Shown piece by piece: positions 55,247-63,999 of a stretch of DNA of 64,000 nt. The stretch is from Polyangiaceae bacterium (GTDB lineage: Bacteria > Myxococcota_A > Polyangia > Polyangiales > Polyangiaceae), in contig JAHBVY010000001.1 of NCBI GenBank assembly GCA_019637265.1, positions 1,240,001-1,304,000 on the forward strand, in the 5' to 3' direction. The first letter of the stretch is position 1; each line of letters begins with the position of its first letter. Made by a program: the position numbers and the translations under genes. The notes below the pieces were generated by a model. It saw only the letters and a program-made list of their open reading frames with translations. It ran no database searches and was not told the origin of the DNA.

Positions 55247-56691
55247 TGGGTAAGATCACGGGCTTCTTGGAGCACCGCCGTCAGCCGGCGCCGCGGCGCC
55301 CCGTGGCCGAGCGCCTCAAGGACTACCGCGAGCTCGAGCTGCTGGTCACGCCGGGGGAGCTCCGCGATCAGGCCGCGCGCTGCATGGACTGCGGCGTGCC
55401 CTTCTGCAACACCGGCTGCCCGCTGGGCAACCTGATCCCCGACTTCAACGACCACACCTATCAAGGCGACCCGGCGCGCGCGCTCGAGGCGCTGCACACC
55501 ACCAACAACTTCCCCGAGATCACCGGCCGCGTGTGCCCCGCGCCGTGCGAGGCGGCCTGCGTGCTCGGCATCAACGACGACCCGGTGCACATCAAGCTGA
55601 TCGAGCGGCACCTCGCCGATCACGGCTTCAGCCAGGGCCTCGTCACGCCGCGCGCAATCGAGATCGGCACCGACAAGCACGTCGCCGTCATCGGCTCTGG
55701 CCCGGCGGGCCTCGCCGCGGCGCAGCAGCTCCGGCGCGCGGGGCACCAGGTCACGGTGCTCGAGCGCGACGAGCGATTGGGCGGTCTGCTGACCTTCGGG
55801 ATCCCTGACTTCAAGCTGGAGAAGCAGGTGATCGAGCAGCGGCTCGCGCAGCTCGCGGCGGAGGGCGTGCGCTTCGAGGTGGGGGTGAACGTCGGGGTGG
55901 ACGTGAGCGGTGAGGCGCTGCTCGAGCGCTTCGACGCGGTGTGCCTGTGCGGCGGCGCGCGGGTGCCGCGCGATCTGCCTATTTCGGGGCGCGAGCTCGC
56001 GGGCGTGCACTTCGCCATGGACTACCTCACGCAGCAGAACCGGCGCGTGGCGGGGTTGCCGTTCGGTGAGGAGCCCATCAGCGCGGAGGGGCGCCACGTG
56101 GTGGTGCTCGGCGGCGGCGACACCGGCAGCGACTGCGTGGGCACCGCGCTACGCCAGGGCGCGCTCAGCGTCACCAGCCTGGAGATCATGCCGCGGCCGC
56201 CGGACGAGCCCGGGAGCGCCACGCCGTGGCCGCTCTGGCCCTACAAGCTCCGCACCAGCAGCTCTCACGAGGAGGGCGGGGAGCGCGACTTCGCGGTCAC
56301 CACCCAGGGCCTGATCGGCGCAGACGGGCGGCTGACTCACCTGGTTTGTCAGCGCACCGAGCTACGCGCCGGGCGGCCGACGCCGGTCGCGGGGACCGAG
56401 TTCGAGCTGCGGGCCGACTTGCTGCTCCTCGCCCTGGGCTTCACCGGCCCGGAGCCGGGCGGCCTGCTCGAGCAGCTCGGGGTCCAGCTCGACGCGCGCG
56501 GCAACGTCCAAACGGACGCCGAGCTGATGACCAGTCAGCCTGGCGTGTTCGCGGCCGGGGACATGCAGCGCGGTCAGAGCCTGGTGGTGTGGGCGATCGC
56601 CGACGGGCGCCGCGCGGCGCGCGGGATCGACCGCTACCTGATGGGGACGAGCGCGCTCCCGACCCCCGGCCGCGCCGGTGTGCTGCGCTGA
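55246..56691 (+). CDS. gltD: Glutamate synthase small subunit
   Basis: This 481-residue protein's ATG overlaps the gltB stop by one base (TGATG). The N-terminal iron-sulfur region has CMDCGVPFCNTGCP and CPAPCEAAC. FAD and NADPH sites are VIGSGPAGLAAAQQL and VLGGGDTGSDCVG, and FAAGDMQRGQSLVVWAI closes the fold. It passes electrons from NADPH to GltB. Confidence 0.97.
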   Translation: MGKITGFLEHRRQPAPRRPVAERLKDYRELELLVTPGELRDQAARCMDCGVPFCNTGCPLGNLIPDFNDHTYQGDPARALEALHTTNNFPEITGRVCPAPCEAACVLGINDDPVHIKLIERHLADHGFSQGLVTPRAIEIGTDKHVAVIGSGPAGLAAAQQLRRAGHQVTVLERDERLGGLLTFGIPDFKLEKQVIEQRLAQLAAEGVRFEVGVNVGVDVSGEALLERFDAVCLCGGARVPRDLPISGRELAGVHFAMDYLTQQNRRVAGLPFGEEPISAEGRHVVVLGGGDTGSDCVGTALRQGALSVTSLEIMPRPPDEPGSATPWPLWPYKLRTSSSHEEGGERDFAVTTQGLIGADGRLTHLVCQRTELRAGRPTPVAGTEFELRADLLLLALGFTGPEPGGLLEQLGVQLDARGNVQTDAELMTSQPGVFAAGDMQRGQSLVVWAIADGRRAARGIDRYLMGTSALPTPGRAGVLR

Positions 56692-56714
56692 GCCAGCGAC
56701 TTGCTCGGGCGCGG

Positions 56715-56741
56715 GTAGCGCGCTGCCAAACCCCCAAAACC
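56715..56741 (+). repeat. Dispersed repeat B copy downstream of gltD
   Basis: GTAGCGCGCTGCC followed by AAACCCCCAAAACC, nearly identical to the copy inside trpC at 19826-19852. An inverted related copy is at 28371-28390. Confidence 0.85.
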
Positions 56742-56897
56742 GAAACCCGACCCCCGCCCCCATCGCCCCGGTGCGCGGACGCTCGTGCCGGCCGCGCGTC
56801 GTGTCGCGCCGCGCCCGGTTTGACGCGCCGCACCCCGTTTACCAACGTGGTGAGGCAAAGCTCGCCGACCGCCCGCCTGAAGGGCTAAAGTGGGGCC

Positions 56898-57701
56898 GTG
56901 GCTCGCCGACGACGCATGGAGAGTGGCCCCCCGCCGCGGACGGGCCTGGTCTCGGGTCCCGAGATCCGCGTCTCGCACAGCGTGGCGGGGCGCGAGACGC
57001 TCGCGGCGATCGCGGAGGAGCTGATGCAGCCGGTGCCGAGCGGCGCGGCGCGCGGGTCACTGCCGGAGATCGAGATCACCCACGGCACCGCTGGGCGCGA
57101 GACGCTCGCGGCGATCGCGAGTGAGCTGGTGCAGACGAGCAGCGGGCCGCGCTTCGAGTCGATGCCCGACATCGAGATCAGCCAAGGGCGCGCCGGCCAC
57201 GAGACGATGGCGGCGATCGCCGCCGAGGTGCAGCGCGAGGCGAGTCGCATCGCCATCAGCCAAGGCTGGAAGGATGACAGCGAGGAGGCGGGGAGCGCGG
57301 TGCGCCCACGCATGAGCACGCTGGGCTTCGAAGATCGCCCCAAGCAGCGCACCTCGACGCCCGACGTGATCACGCGGGACGTCACCGGGGTCGGGCGCAA
57401 CACGCTGCGCGAGCTGGAGACGGACGCCGTGGCGGAGGCGCTCGGGCGCGGGCTGCGCATCACCGAGCCACCACGCGCCGATCAGCGGCTCGAGGTGTTC
57501 GAGATGGTGACCTTCGTGGTGCGCGCGACGGACGCGGGGCGGCTCTCCTCGGTGCGCGGGCGGCGGGATTTCGTCGCGGAAAAGCTGATGCACCGCCTGC
57601 CCATCACCACGCCCGAGCAGATCGAGCGGGTGGACGTCACCCCGTGGACCGAGAAGGGCACCTTGATCCTGCGGGTGTGGTGCCAAGTGGCCACGGGCTG
57701 A
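56898..57701 (+). CDS. Protein with three internal AGRETLAAIA-type repeats
   Basis: This 267-residue protein starts at GTG 56898. Three units of about 25 residues, spaced about 38-40 apart, read PEIRVSHSVAGRETLAAIAE, PEIEITHGTAGRETLAAIAS and PDIEISQGRAGHETMAAIAA. A related TGVGRNTLRELE follows later. The C-terminal 80 residues (RADQRLEVFEMVTFVVRATDAGRL, RRDFVAEKLMHRLP) form a separate alpha/beta-like domain. No signal or membrane segment is seen. I recognise no named family. Confidence 0.8.
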   Translation: MARRRRMESGPPPRTGLVSGPEIRVSHSVAGRETLAAIAEELMQPVPSGAARGSLPEIEITHGTAGRETLAAIASELVQTSSGPRFESMPDIEISQGRAGHETMAAIAAEVQREASRIAISQGWKDDSEEAGSAVRPRMSTLGFEDRPKQRTSTPDVITRDVTGVGRNTLRELETDAVAEALGRGLRITEPPRADQRLEVFEMVTFVVRATDAGRLSSVRGRRDFVAEKLMHRLPITTPEQIERVDVTPWTEKGTLILRVWCQVATG

Positions 57702-57752
57702 CGCGGCGCTGCCAGGCGCGGTGCAGCCGGTTCGAGGGCCTGCTCGTCCTCG

Positions 57753-57786
57753 TTTTTTGGGGGGTTGGACGGCACCGCGACGCGAC
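57753..57786 (+). repeat. Dispersed repeat A copy with T-run
   Basis: TTTTTT followed by GGGGGGTTGGACGGCACCGCG, then ACGCGAC. It sits between two plus-strand genes. Confidence 0.75.
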
Positions 57787-57812
57787 TCACAGGGAGGGTG
57801 TAGGCTCGGGCC

Positions 57813-59462
57813 GTGAGGCCTGAAGACCGCGAGCGGATCCAGCTTGAAGTCGTGAGCCGCGTGCTGGAGCGCCACGTGAGCGCAGCGCGCCAGGGTCCCG
57901 GCGCCAGGCAAGGCGCTGAGGTGCTCGAGACGCTCGTCAGTGACACGCTCTATCACGAGCGTCGCCGCCTGGAGCGCGACACCCCGGCCCCGGGCGAGCT
58001 CGCGCTGTACGCCGACATCGCGCGGCGCCTGCCGAAGGCCTCGGAGTCGGAGCTGGTGCGCATGATCGAGGCGCTGCTCGCCCGCTTCGTGGAGGAGGTG
58101 GTGGGCAACTTCGATGAGCGCGTGTACCGCGTGTCCACCAGCGTGGTGCCGGCGGGGCTCTCGCTCTTGCTCAAGGCAGCGGGCGCCGAGAGCGCGCGGG
58201 ATCTCTTGAGCGTGCGGCGCCGGACCGCGAGCGTACGCGATCACATCGACGTGAGCGGCGAGGTCGAGCACGTCCGGAGCCTGGTGGACCAGGGCACGCT
58301 GGTGGTGGTGCCCACCCACTCCTCGCACCTCGACAGCATCGTGCTCGGCTACACCGCGCACCTCTTGGGGCTGCCGCCGCTGCTCTACGGCGCCGGGCTC
58401 AACCTCTTCAAGAGCCCGCTCGTCTCCTACTTCATGAACCACCTCGGCGCTTACCGGGTGGACCGCAAGAAGACGGCGGCGCTCTACAAGGAGGTGCTGA
58501 AGGAGTACGCCACGGTGGCGCTCGAGCTCGGCTACCACAACCTCTTCTTCCCCGGCGGCACCCGCAGCCGCTCCGGCGCGGTGGAGCGCCACCTGAAGAA
58601 GGGCCTGCTCGGCACCGGGCTGACGGCGTACATCAACAACCTGAAGCAGGGGCGCCCCAAGCCGCGGGTGTTCATCGTGCCGTGCACCATCAGCTATGAC
58701 TTGGTGCTGGAGGCGGAGACGCTGATTGACGACTACCTGCGTGAGGTGGGTAAGAGCCGCTACATCATCGAGGACGACGAGTTCTCGCGGCCGCGGCGGG
58801 TGCTCAATTTCTTCAACGAAATCGCGACCTTGGAGGGGAAGATCGCGGTCACCTTCGGGCGCCCGCTCGACGTGGTGGGTAACCTCGTGGATGGTCAGGG
58901 GCAGAGCCTGGATCCGCGCGGTCGCGTGGTGGACACCGCGAGCTACGTCGCCCTGGGTCGCGGGGTGGGCGGCAGCGCCCCGGAGCACGAGCCCCAGCGC
59001 GACCAGCAGTACACCGAGGAGCTCGCGGCGGCGGTGGTGCGTGAGCTGCGGCGCGTGAACGTGGTGATGAGCACCCACGTGGTGGCCGAGGTGCTGATGA
59101 AGCTGCTCGGCGAGGCGAACCCCGGGATGGATCGCTACCGCCTGCTGCGGACGGGCGGCGGCGCCCCTTCGTTCCCCCATGGCCTGGTGGTGAGCCGCGT
59201 GGGCGAGCTACTCGCCGCGATCCGTGAGGCGGGCGCGCCGCTCGTCGCCGGCGAGATGCTCGGCGCCACCCCGCTCCAGGTGGTGGACGACGCCCTGCGC
59301 CACTTCAAGAGCTTCCACACGCGCCCCGTCGCCGAGCGCCGCGGCGACCGCATTTTCCACGAGGACCGCAACCTGCTCCTTTACTACTCGAACCGGCTGA
59401 GCGGCTACGAGCTGAAGCGGCGCGAAGCGGTGCCCGAGGCGATCCGTCAGGAGGGCGGATGA
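57813..59462 (+). CDS. PlsB-like glycerol-3-phosphate acyltransferase family protein
   Basis: This 549-residue protein has acyltransferase motifs PTHSSHLDSIVLGY (His-x4-Asp), AGLNLFKSPLVSYFMNHLGAYRVDR, LFFPGGTRSRSG and VFIVPCTISYDLV, in the PlsB/GPAT order. It probably acylates glycerol-3-phosphate at the inner membrane. It lies directly upstream of gpsA, which makes that substrate, supporting the assignment. It is shorter than E. coli PlsB. The start is GTG 57813. Confidence 0.88.
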   Translation: MRPEDRERIQLEVVSRVLERHVSAARQGPGARQGAEVLETLVSDTLYHERRRLERDTPAPGELALYADIARRLPKASESELVRMIEALLARFVEEVVGNFDERVYRVSTSVVPAGLSLLLKAAGAESARDLLSVRRRTASVRDHIDVSGEVEHVRSLVDQGTLVVVPTHSSHLDSIVLGYTAHLLGLPPLLYGAGLNLFKSPLVSYFMNHLGAYRVDRKKTAALYKEVLKEYATVALELGYHNLFFPGGTRSRSGAVERHLKKGLLGTGLTAYINNLKQGRPKPRVFIVPCTISYDLVLEAETLIDDYLREVGKSRYIIEDDEFSRPRRVLNFFNEIATLEGKIAVTFGRPLDVVGNLVDGQGQSLDPRGRVVDTASYVALGRGVGGSAPEHEPQRDQQYTEELAAAVVRELRRVNVVMSTHVVAEVLMKLLGEANPGMDRYRLLRTGGGAPSFPHGLVVSRVGELLAAIREAGAPLVAGEMLGATPLQVVDDALRHFKSFHTRPVAERRGDRIFHEDRNLLLYYSNRLSGYELKRREAVPEAIRQEGG

Positions 59463-59529
59463 TGAGCGCGCTGAGTGAGCGGCGTGAGGCACCGGGGGGC
59501 CTATTCGTCAGGAGGGCGGATGATGAGCG
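59445..59529 (+). repeat. 24-bp direct repeat duplicating a ribosome-binding site and start codons
   Basis: CGTCAGGAGGGCGGATGATG followed by AGCG occurs at 59445-59468 and 59506-59529, 61 bp apart. The first copy overlaps the acyltransferase stop and opens a short frame of about 23 codons beginning MSALSERREA that ends within the second copy. The second copy provides the gpsA ribosome-binding site and start. Confidence 0.9.
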
Positions 59530-60539
59530 ATGAAGCGCTGCGCGTCGGCGTGATCGGCGCGGGCAGCTGGGGCACCACCCTCGCCAAGATCAGCGCCGAG
59601 CGCGGCCACGAGACGCGCCTGTGGGCGCGGCGAGAGGAGCTCGCCGCACAGCTCCGCGAGGCGCGGGAGAACGTGGACTACCTCCCGGGTGTCAGCCTCC
59701 CTGACTCACTGCAGGTGACTCACGATCTAGCGGAGGTGGTGCGCCAGAGCGAGCTCTTGGTGCTGGTGGTGCCGAGCCACGCGCTGCGCCTGGTGGCGCG
59801 CTGTGTGGGCGACACCGCGCGCGGCGAGCAATGCCTGATCCACGCCACCAAGGGCTTGGAGCGCGGCACCCACAAGCGCATGAGCGAGATCCTCAGGGAG
59901 GAGACCTGCCTACGTAAGATCGGCGTGCTGGCGGGGCCGAACCTGGCCGCGGAGCTGGCGCGGGGGGAGCCCACCGGCACCTTGATCGCGAGCCGCTATG
60001 AAGAGGTGCGGCGCCGCGGTCACGCGGCGTTCTCGAATGGCTACTTCCGAGTGTACTGGGGCAGCGACGTGGTGGGCGCCGAGGTGGGCGGGGCGTTCAA
60101 GAACATCATCGCCTTGGCGGCGGGCGTGCTCTCGGGGCTGGGGCTCGGTGAGAACGCGCGCGCCCTGCTGCTCACCCGGGGCCTCGGGGAGATGGCCGAG
60201 CTCGGCACCGCCATGGGGGCCGACCTCACCACCTTCGGGGGCATGGCGGGCGTGGGCGACTTGGTGGCCACCAGCTCGTCGCCGCTCAGCCGTAACTTCC
60301 AGGTGGGCACGCGGCTGGCGCGCGGGGAGCGCCTGGAGCCAATCCAAGCGGAAATGAAGATGGTGGCCGAGGGGGTGAACACCTCGCTCGCGGTGATGGA
60401 GTTCGCGCGCGCGCGGCGGCTCACGCTGCCGATCGTGAGCGCCGTGCACCGCCTGCTGCACGAGGGGGGCGATGTGCCCACGCTCTTACAAGAGCTGATG
60501 GCGATCCCCACCGGGCAGGAGTTTCGGCGCTCGAGCTGA
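59520..60539 (+). CDS. gpsA: Glycerol-3-phosphate dehydrogenase [NAD(P)+]
   Basis: This protein is 339 residues from ATG 59520 (a second ATG follows), with GGAGG just upstream. NAD-binding motif VGVIGAGSWGTTLA, HATKGLE, LAGPNLAAELARGEP, GAFKNIIALAAG and GVGDLVATSSSPLSRN are all present. It makes glycerol-3-phosphate from dihydroxyacetone phosphate for phospholipids. It is paired with the PlsB-like acyltransferase upstream. Confidence 0.96.
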   Translation: MMSDEALRVGVIGAGSWGTTLAKISAERGHETRLWARREELAAQLREARENVDYLPGVSLPDSLQVTHDLAEVVRQSELLVLVVPSHALRLVARCVGDTARGEQCLIHATKGLERGTHKRMSEILREETCLRKIGVLAGPNLAAELARGEPTGTLIASRYEEVRRRGHAAFSNGYFRVYWGSDVVGAEVGGAFKNIIALAAGVLSGLGLGENARALLLTRGLGEMAELGTAMGADLTTFGGMAGVGDLVATSSSPLSRNFQVGTRLARGERLEPIQAEMKMVAEGVNTSLAVMEFARARRLTLPIVSAVHRLLHEGGDVPTLLQELMAIPTGQEFRRSS

Positions 60540-60546
60540 CTCGCGG

Positions 60547-60564
60547 CGCGGTGCCGTCCAACCC
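60547..60564 (-). repeat. Dispersed repeat A copy, inverted
   Basis: CGCGGTGCCGTCCAACCC in the convergent gap after gpsA. Confidence 0.75.
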
Positions 60565-60700
60565 ACCCTACCCCCCCTGAATGCGCCTGGGGGCGCGACA
60601 GCAGCGCCCCAACCAACACGCACTATTCCTCAGGGAGTTTGCTCGAACCGACAGGCTCGCGGCACCATGATTCCGCATGGCAATCATCGGCCTGCGTCCG

Positions 60701-62791
60701 TCAGGGGGCGGGCCTCGCTGGGCGCGGCTCATCGTGAGGCCAGGGCGTGGGCTCCTCGAGCCGCCCGTGGGTGAGCATCCGCGCGCGGCGCGGCACCGCC
60801 TTGGGTGCGCCAGGTGGCGGCACCACCTCGGTCAACTGCCACACCTCGAACGCCACCAGCTGGTCCTCTGGACGACCCGTGCGCTTGGGGTAGCGAAGCA
60901 GGTACTCCTTGAAGCCGGGTAGGTAACCGCGGAACCGATGCTCGCCGATGCGACGCTGAAAATCGCACCAGATCTGGTTCATCTCGTAGCCGCGAGCCGG
61001 GCTCATCTCGAACGTGGGGGGCTCGCCGGTGAGCGGATCCACCCGGCGACCATCGCGCGTGATGGCGTCCACCACGATGACGCCATCTTCCCCTGGCGGC
61101 TGCGGCGCGAACATCGACCAACCCTGGAACATGCGCGGGTAGACGATGAGCGCGGTCATCCACTCCGGGCGCTTCTCCGGCTTCCAGGACTTCGGCACCG
61201 CACGGTTCTCGATCAGCACCTGGCTCACCGCACAGGCCATCAGCACCACGAGCACCGCCTGCCCCATCACGTGCCCCGCGAGCCGCAGCGCGCGCGTCAG
61301 CCGATGGGGCGACGCGCCCTCGGTGGTCACACCACCGGGAGGTGGCGCCCCCACGCCCGCCAAGAGCCACCCCAAGAGCGCCGAAGCGCCGGGGAGCCAT
61401 GAGAACACGAGCAGCACGCGCGGCACCGAGAGCGCCTTCCCGAGCTCCCACCAAGCTGCGCCCCCCGTGAGCAGCTGCTCGCCGCGCCGCACGGCGAACC
61501 CCGGCCCCCCCTCCTCGAATCGTACGAGACCATGACCGTCCAAGCGCCGCACCAGCCGCGCGAGGCCGAACGCGCTCGGGTTCGCTGGGTCGAGCAGAGC
61601 CACCTGGGGCCGCCGCCGCGCCCGTTGCCACGCCGCCAGGCGCTCCCAGTCCCGCGCCGGGATGAGCAGCGCCGGCATCAGCATCATCGCCCACGAGAAC
61701 GGCCCCAGCACCACCAGCACGTCGATCCCCAAGTGCAGCAGGATGATGAGCGCCCAAGCCAGCCAGCGCGCCGGCCGCACCCAGAGCGGCGTGAGCAGGA
61801 GCACGGGCAGCGCGAACTCGATGACGAGCGTGCCGTAGGTCATCCCCTGGATGCCCCACCGCGGGATCACGTCGCGCACCCAGCCCGCCAGCGGCGTGAT
61901 CATGCGATCTTGCTGGAGGAAGTAGTGCACCGCGGTGCCGTCGAGCCACACCGGCCCGTTCTTGTGGACCGCGTTGAAGAAGTAGATGACCGCCCACTGG
62001 AGCAGGAGCGCCGTCACCGCGAGGTTCCGCACCGGGCGCACGCTGGGCGCGGGGCGCGCCGCATTGAGCGCCTCAACGCTCGCCTCACTCCGCCGCGCCA
62101 AGGAGAACCGCAGCGCATCGACGCTGAAGCGGCGCTGAAGCGGCAAGAACAGGCTCCACACCGTGATCAGGATCAGGACGATGTAGCCGCCGTTCTCCAG
62201 GATGATGTTCCGATTCGTGATGCTGACCAACAGCATGGCTGACAGCGCGTGCATCAGCCGCGTGCGGTAACCGACGGTGAAGCAGAGGTACACCGCGAGG
62301 TGCAGCCAGAACAGGAGCTCCACCTCCCAGGGCTTGCTGAACGCGAGATACAGCGACCACTGGTGGCTGCTCAGCGGCTGGAACAGGGCGTAGTGGTTGG
62401 TCAGCCAGCCTTCGTTGGTGAAGTGGTCCAACAGGTCAGGGTAGCGGCGGAGCAGGTCCACCGAGAGCAGCACCCCGAGCAAGATGCGGAACAGCCCCAT
62501 CGAGCGCGGATCGACCTCGCCATACACCGCGAGCACCCGCGAGAAGGCGCGCCGCGCGAGCGAGGGCCGCGCGGCTGCTGGTTTCACGCCTGTGTTGCTC
62601 GGCAGTGCGTTATCCGTCAGTTGAGCTGATTCCTGGGCGCCCGGCGCGCCCTCGGGCGCCTCCACGGGGGCACCCGTCAGCTCAGCTGACTCGAGCGCGC
62701 CTGCCTCGAGCGCAGCTGGCGCAGCGCCGTCGGGCGGCCCGACGCCGTCCGTCGGCTCAGCTGACTCATCCGGCCCCTTCACTGGCCTCAC
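60701..62791 (-). CDS. HTTM-type membrane protein with degenerate DCC domain
   Basis: This protein is 696 residues from GTG 62791, which overlaps the upstream stop as GTGA (62788-62791). A Ser/Glu/Thr/Pro linker with three ESAxxT units is followed by an HTTM-like membrane domain (RSMGLFRILLGVLLSVDLLRRYP; GYRTRLMHALSAMLLVSITNRN; NGPVWLDGTAVHYFLQQDR). Then comes a stretch aligning with the upstream paralogue's DCC domain, but DADCGVC is replaced by DPANPSA, removing both cysteines. The C-terminal domain (YPRMFQGWSMFAPQPP, DGVIVVDAITRDGRRVDPLTG, NQIWCDFQRRI) is shared with the paralogue. HTTM resembles vitamin K gamma-carboxylase; substrate unknown. Confidence 0.85.
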   Translation of the reverse strand: MRPVKGPDESAEPTDGVGPPDGAAPAALEAGALESAELTGAPVEAPEGAPGAQESAQLTDNALPSNTGVKPAAARPSLARRAFSRVLAVYGEVDPRSMGLFRILLGVLLSVDLLRRYPDLLDHFTNEGWLTNHYALFQPLSSHQWSLYLAFSKPWEVELLFWLHLAVYLCFTVGYRTRLMHALSAMLLVSITNRNIILENGGYIVLILITVWSLFLPLQRRFSVDALRFSLARRSEASVEALNAARPAPSVRPVRNLAVTALLLQWAVIYFFNAVHKNGPVWLDGTAVHYFLQQDRMITPLAGWVRDVIPRWGIQGMTYGTLVIEFALPVLLLTPLWVRPARWLAWALIILLHLGIDVLVVLGPFSWAMMLMPALLIPARDWERLAAWQRARRRPQVALLDPANPSAFGLARLVRRLDGHGLVRFEEGGPGFAVRRGEQLLTGGAAWWELGKALSVPRVLLVFSWLPGASALLGWLLAGVGAPPPGGVTTEGASPHRLTRALRLAGHVMGQAVLVVLMACAVSQVLIENRAVPKSWKPEKRPEWMTALIVYPRMFQGWSMFAPQPPGEDGVIVVDAITRDGRRVDPLTGEPPTFEMSPARGYEMNQIWCDFQRRIGEHRFRGYLPGFKEYLLRYPKRTGRPEDQLVAFEVWQLTEVVPPPGAPKAVPRRARMLTHGRLEEPTPWPHDEPRPARPAP

Positions 62792-63999
62792 CGCGCTGGC
62801 GCCATGAGCCAAGGCGTCGCCAGGCTGTCCCTGACCACGCCGTGAGAGCTGACCTTCTTGGGGCTGAGCGGCTTGCTCTCCGTCTCCCCGGGCGGCGGCG
62901 AGCGATCTTCGATCCACCAGATGTCGAACGCCAGGAGCCGATCGTTCGGGTTCCCGGTGCGCTCGTGGTACCGCTGGAGGTACTCGACGAAGTGCTTGCG
63001 GTTGTGGGCGTGCCCCGGGAAGCGGATCTTGTTCTGGTAGTCGCACCAGAACTGGCCGTGGCCCCAGCCGGTCTTGGTGTTGGGGTCGAAGTCAGGCTCG
63101 CGACCGGTCAGCGGATCGATCTTACGGCCATCCACGGTGCGCGCGTCGACCACGATGGTGCCGTCGTCATACGGCGGCTCCGGGGCGAACATGCGCCACC
63201 CCTGATAGAGCCGCGGGTAGTCCACGATCGTCTCCACCCACACCGGCCGCTTCAACTTCACGAGCCGCCGCGAGAACTCATTGTCCACCAGCACCTGGCT
63301 GCCGAGCAGCACGATCAGCCCGAGCGCGAAGAGCTCCCGCACGCCGCCGAGCACGCGATCGAGCCCACGCCGGAGCGGCACCTCCGGGGGAGGCGGAGCG
63401 ACGACCTGCGCGGGCGCCCGCACCCCGCAGGCGCCGAGCCCCACCGCCACCGAGACGTCCAACCGCCGCGCGGCGAACTTGCGATACAGCACGCCGCCCA
63501 AGCTCGACAGCCCCGGGACCCGTAGCCACCACCCCAGCAAGATGCCGAACGGCAGCGCCTTCAGCACCTCGTAGATGGCGCGCTCGTGCGTGGCGAAGCT
63601 ACCGTCAGGTCGCACGACCACCACGGTCTCAGCGACCAGCTCGGGGGAGACGCCCTCGGGCAGCGCCTCGGTGTCCGAGTTCTCCTGAAACGTCAGGACC
63701 CCGAACACATCCAAGCGCTTCAGCACCCGGCAGGTGAGGAGGCACACGCCGCAGTCCGCGTCGTAGATCACCACACGGCGCCGCGTGGCGCGGCCGAAAT
63801 GGCGCGACACCGCCTGCCAATCTGCCGCCCCCAGCATGAGGATGAAGAAGATCACCATCACGTAGGAGAACGGCCCCAGGCGGCTGAACAGCGCGATGCT
63901 CCCGTGGAGCCCGAACGCCAGGAGGAACGCCAGACGCCGGAGCCACTTCTGCCCAAAGGGGATGAGCAGCAGCACCGCGAGCAGGCCCTCCACCACCAA
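62788..63999 (-). CDS. HTTM/DCC thiol oxidoreductase fusion protein, 5' part outside window
   Basis: The gene enters from the window edge, so its N-terminal HTTM part is mostly missing. Visible are the last HTTM membrane helices (LAFLLAFGLHGSIALFSRLGPFSYVMVIFFILML) and a DCC-type domain with VVIYDADCGVCLLTCRVLKRLD, the redox CxxC signature. A C-terminal domain follows (YPRLYQGWRMFAPEPPYDDGTIVVDARTVDGRKIDPLTG; GQFWCDYQNKIRF). Tandem paralogue of the downstream gene, coupled by a GTGA overlap. Confidence 0.85.
   Translation of the reverse strand: MVVEGLLAVLLLIPFGQKWLRRLAFLLAFGLHGSIALFSRLGPFSYVMVIFFILMLGAADWQAVSRHFGRATRRRVVIYDADCGVCLLTCRVLKRLDVFGVLTFQENSDTEALPEGVSPELVAETVVVVRPDGSFATHERAIYEVLKALPFGILLGWWLRVPGLSSLGGVLYRKFAARRLDVSVAVGLGACGVRAPAQVVAPPPPEVPLRRGLDRVLGGVRELFALGLIVLLGSQVLVDNEFSRRLVKLKRPVWVETIVDYPRLYQGWRMFAPEPPYDDGTIVVDARTVDGRKIDPLTGREPDFDPNTKTGWGHGQFWCDYQNKIRFPGHAHNRKHFVEYLQRYHERTGNPNDRLLAFDIWWIEDRSPPPGETESKPLSPKKVSSHGVVRDSLATPWLMAPAR

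Noticed and set aside
57057..59180. 707-residue minus-strand ORF opposite the repeat protein and acyltransferase
   Set aside because: It spans two good plus-strand genes and is His/Arg-rich, as expected for a GC-rich shadow frame.
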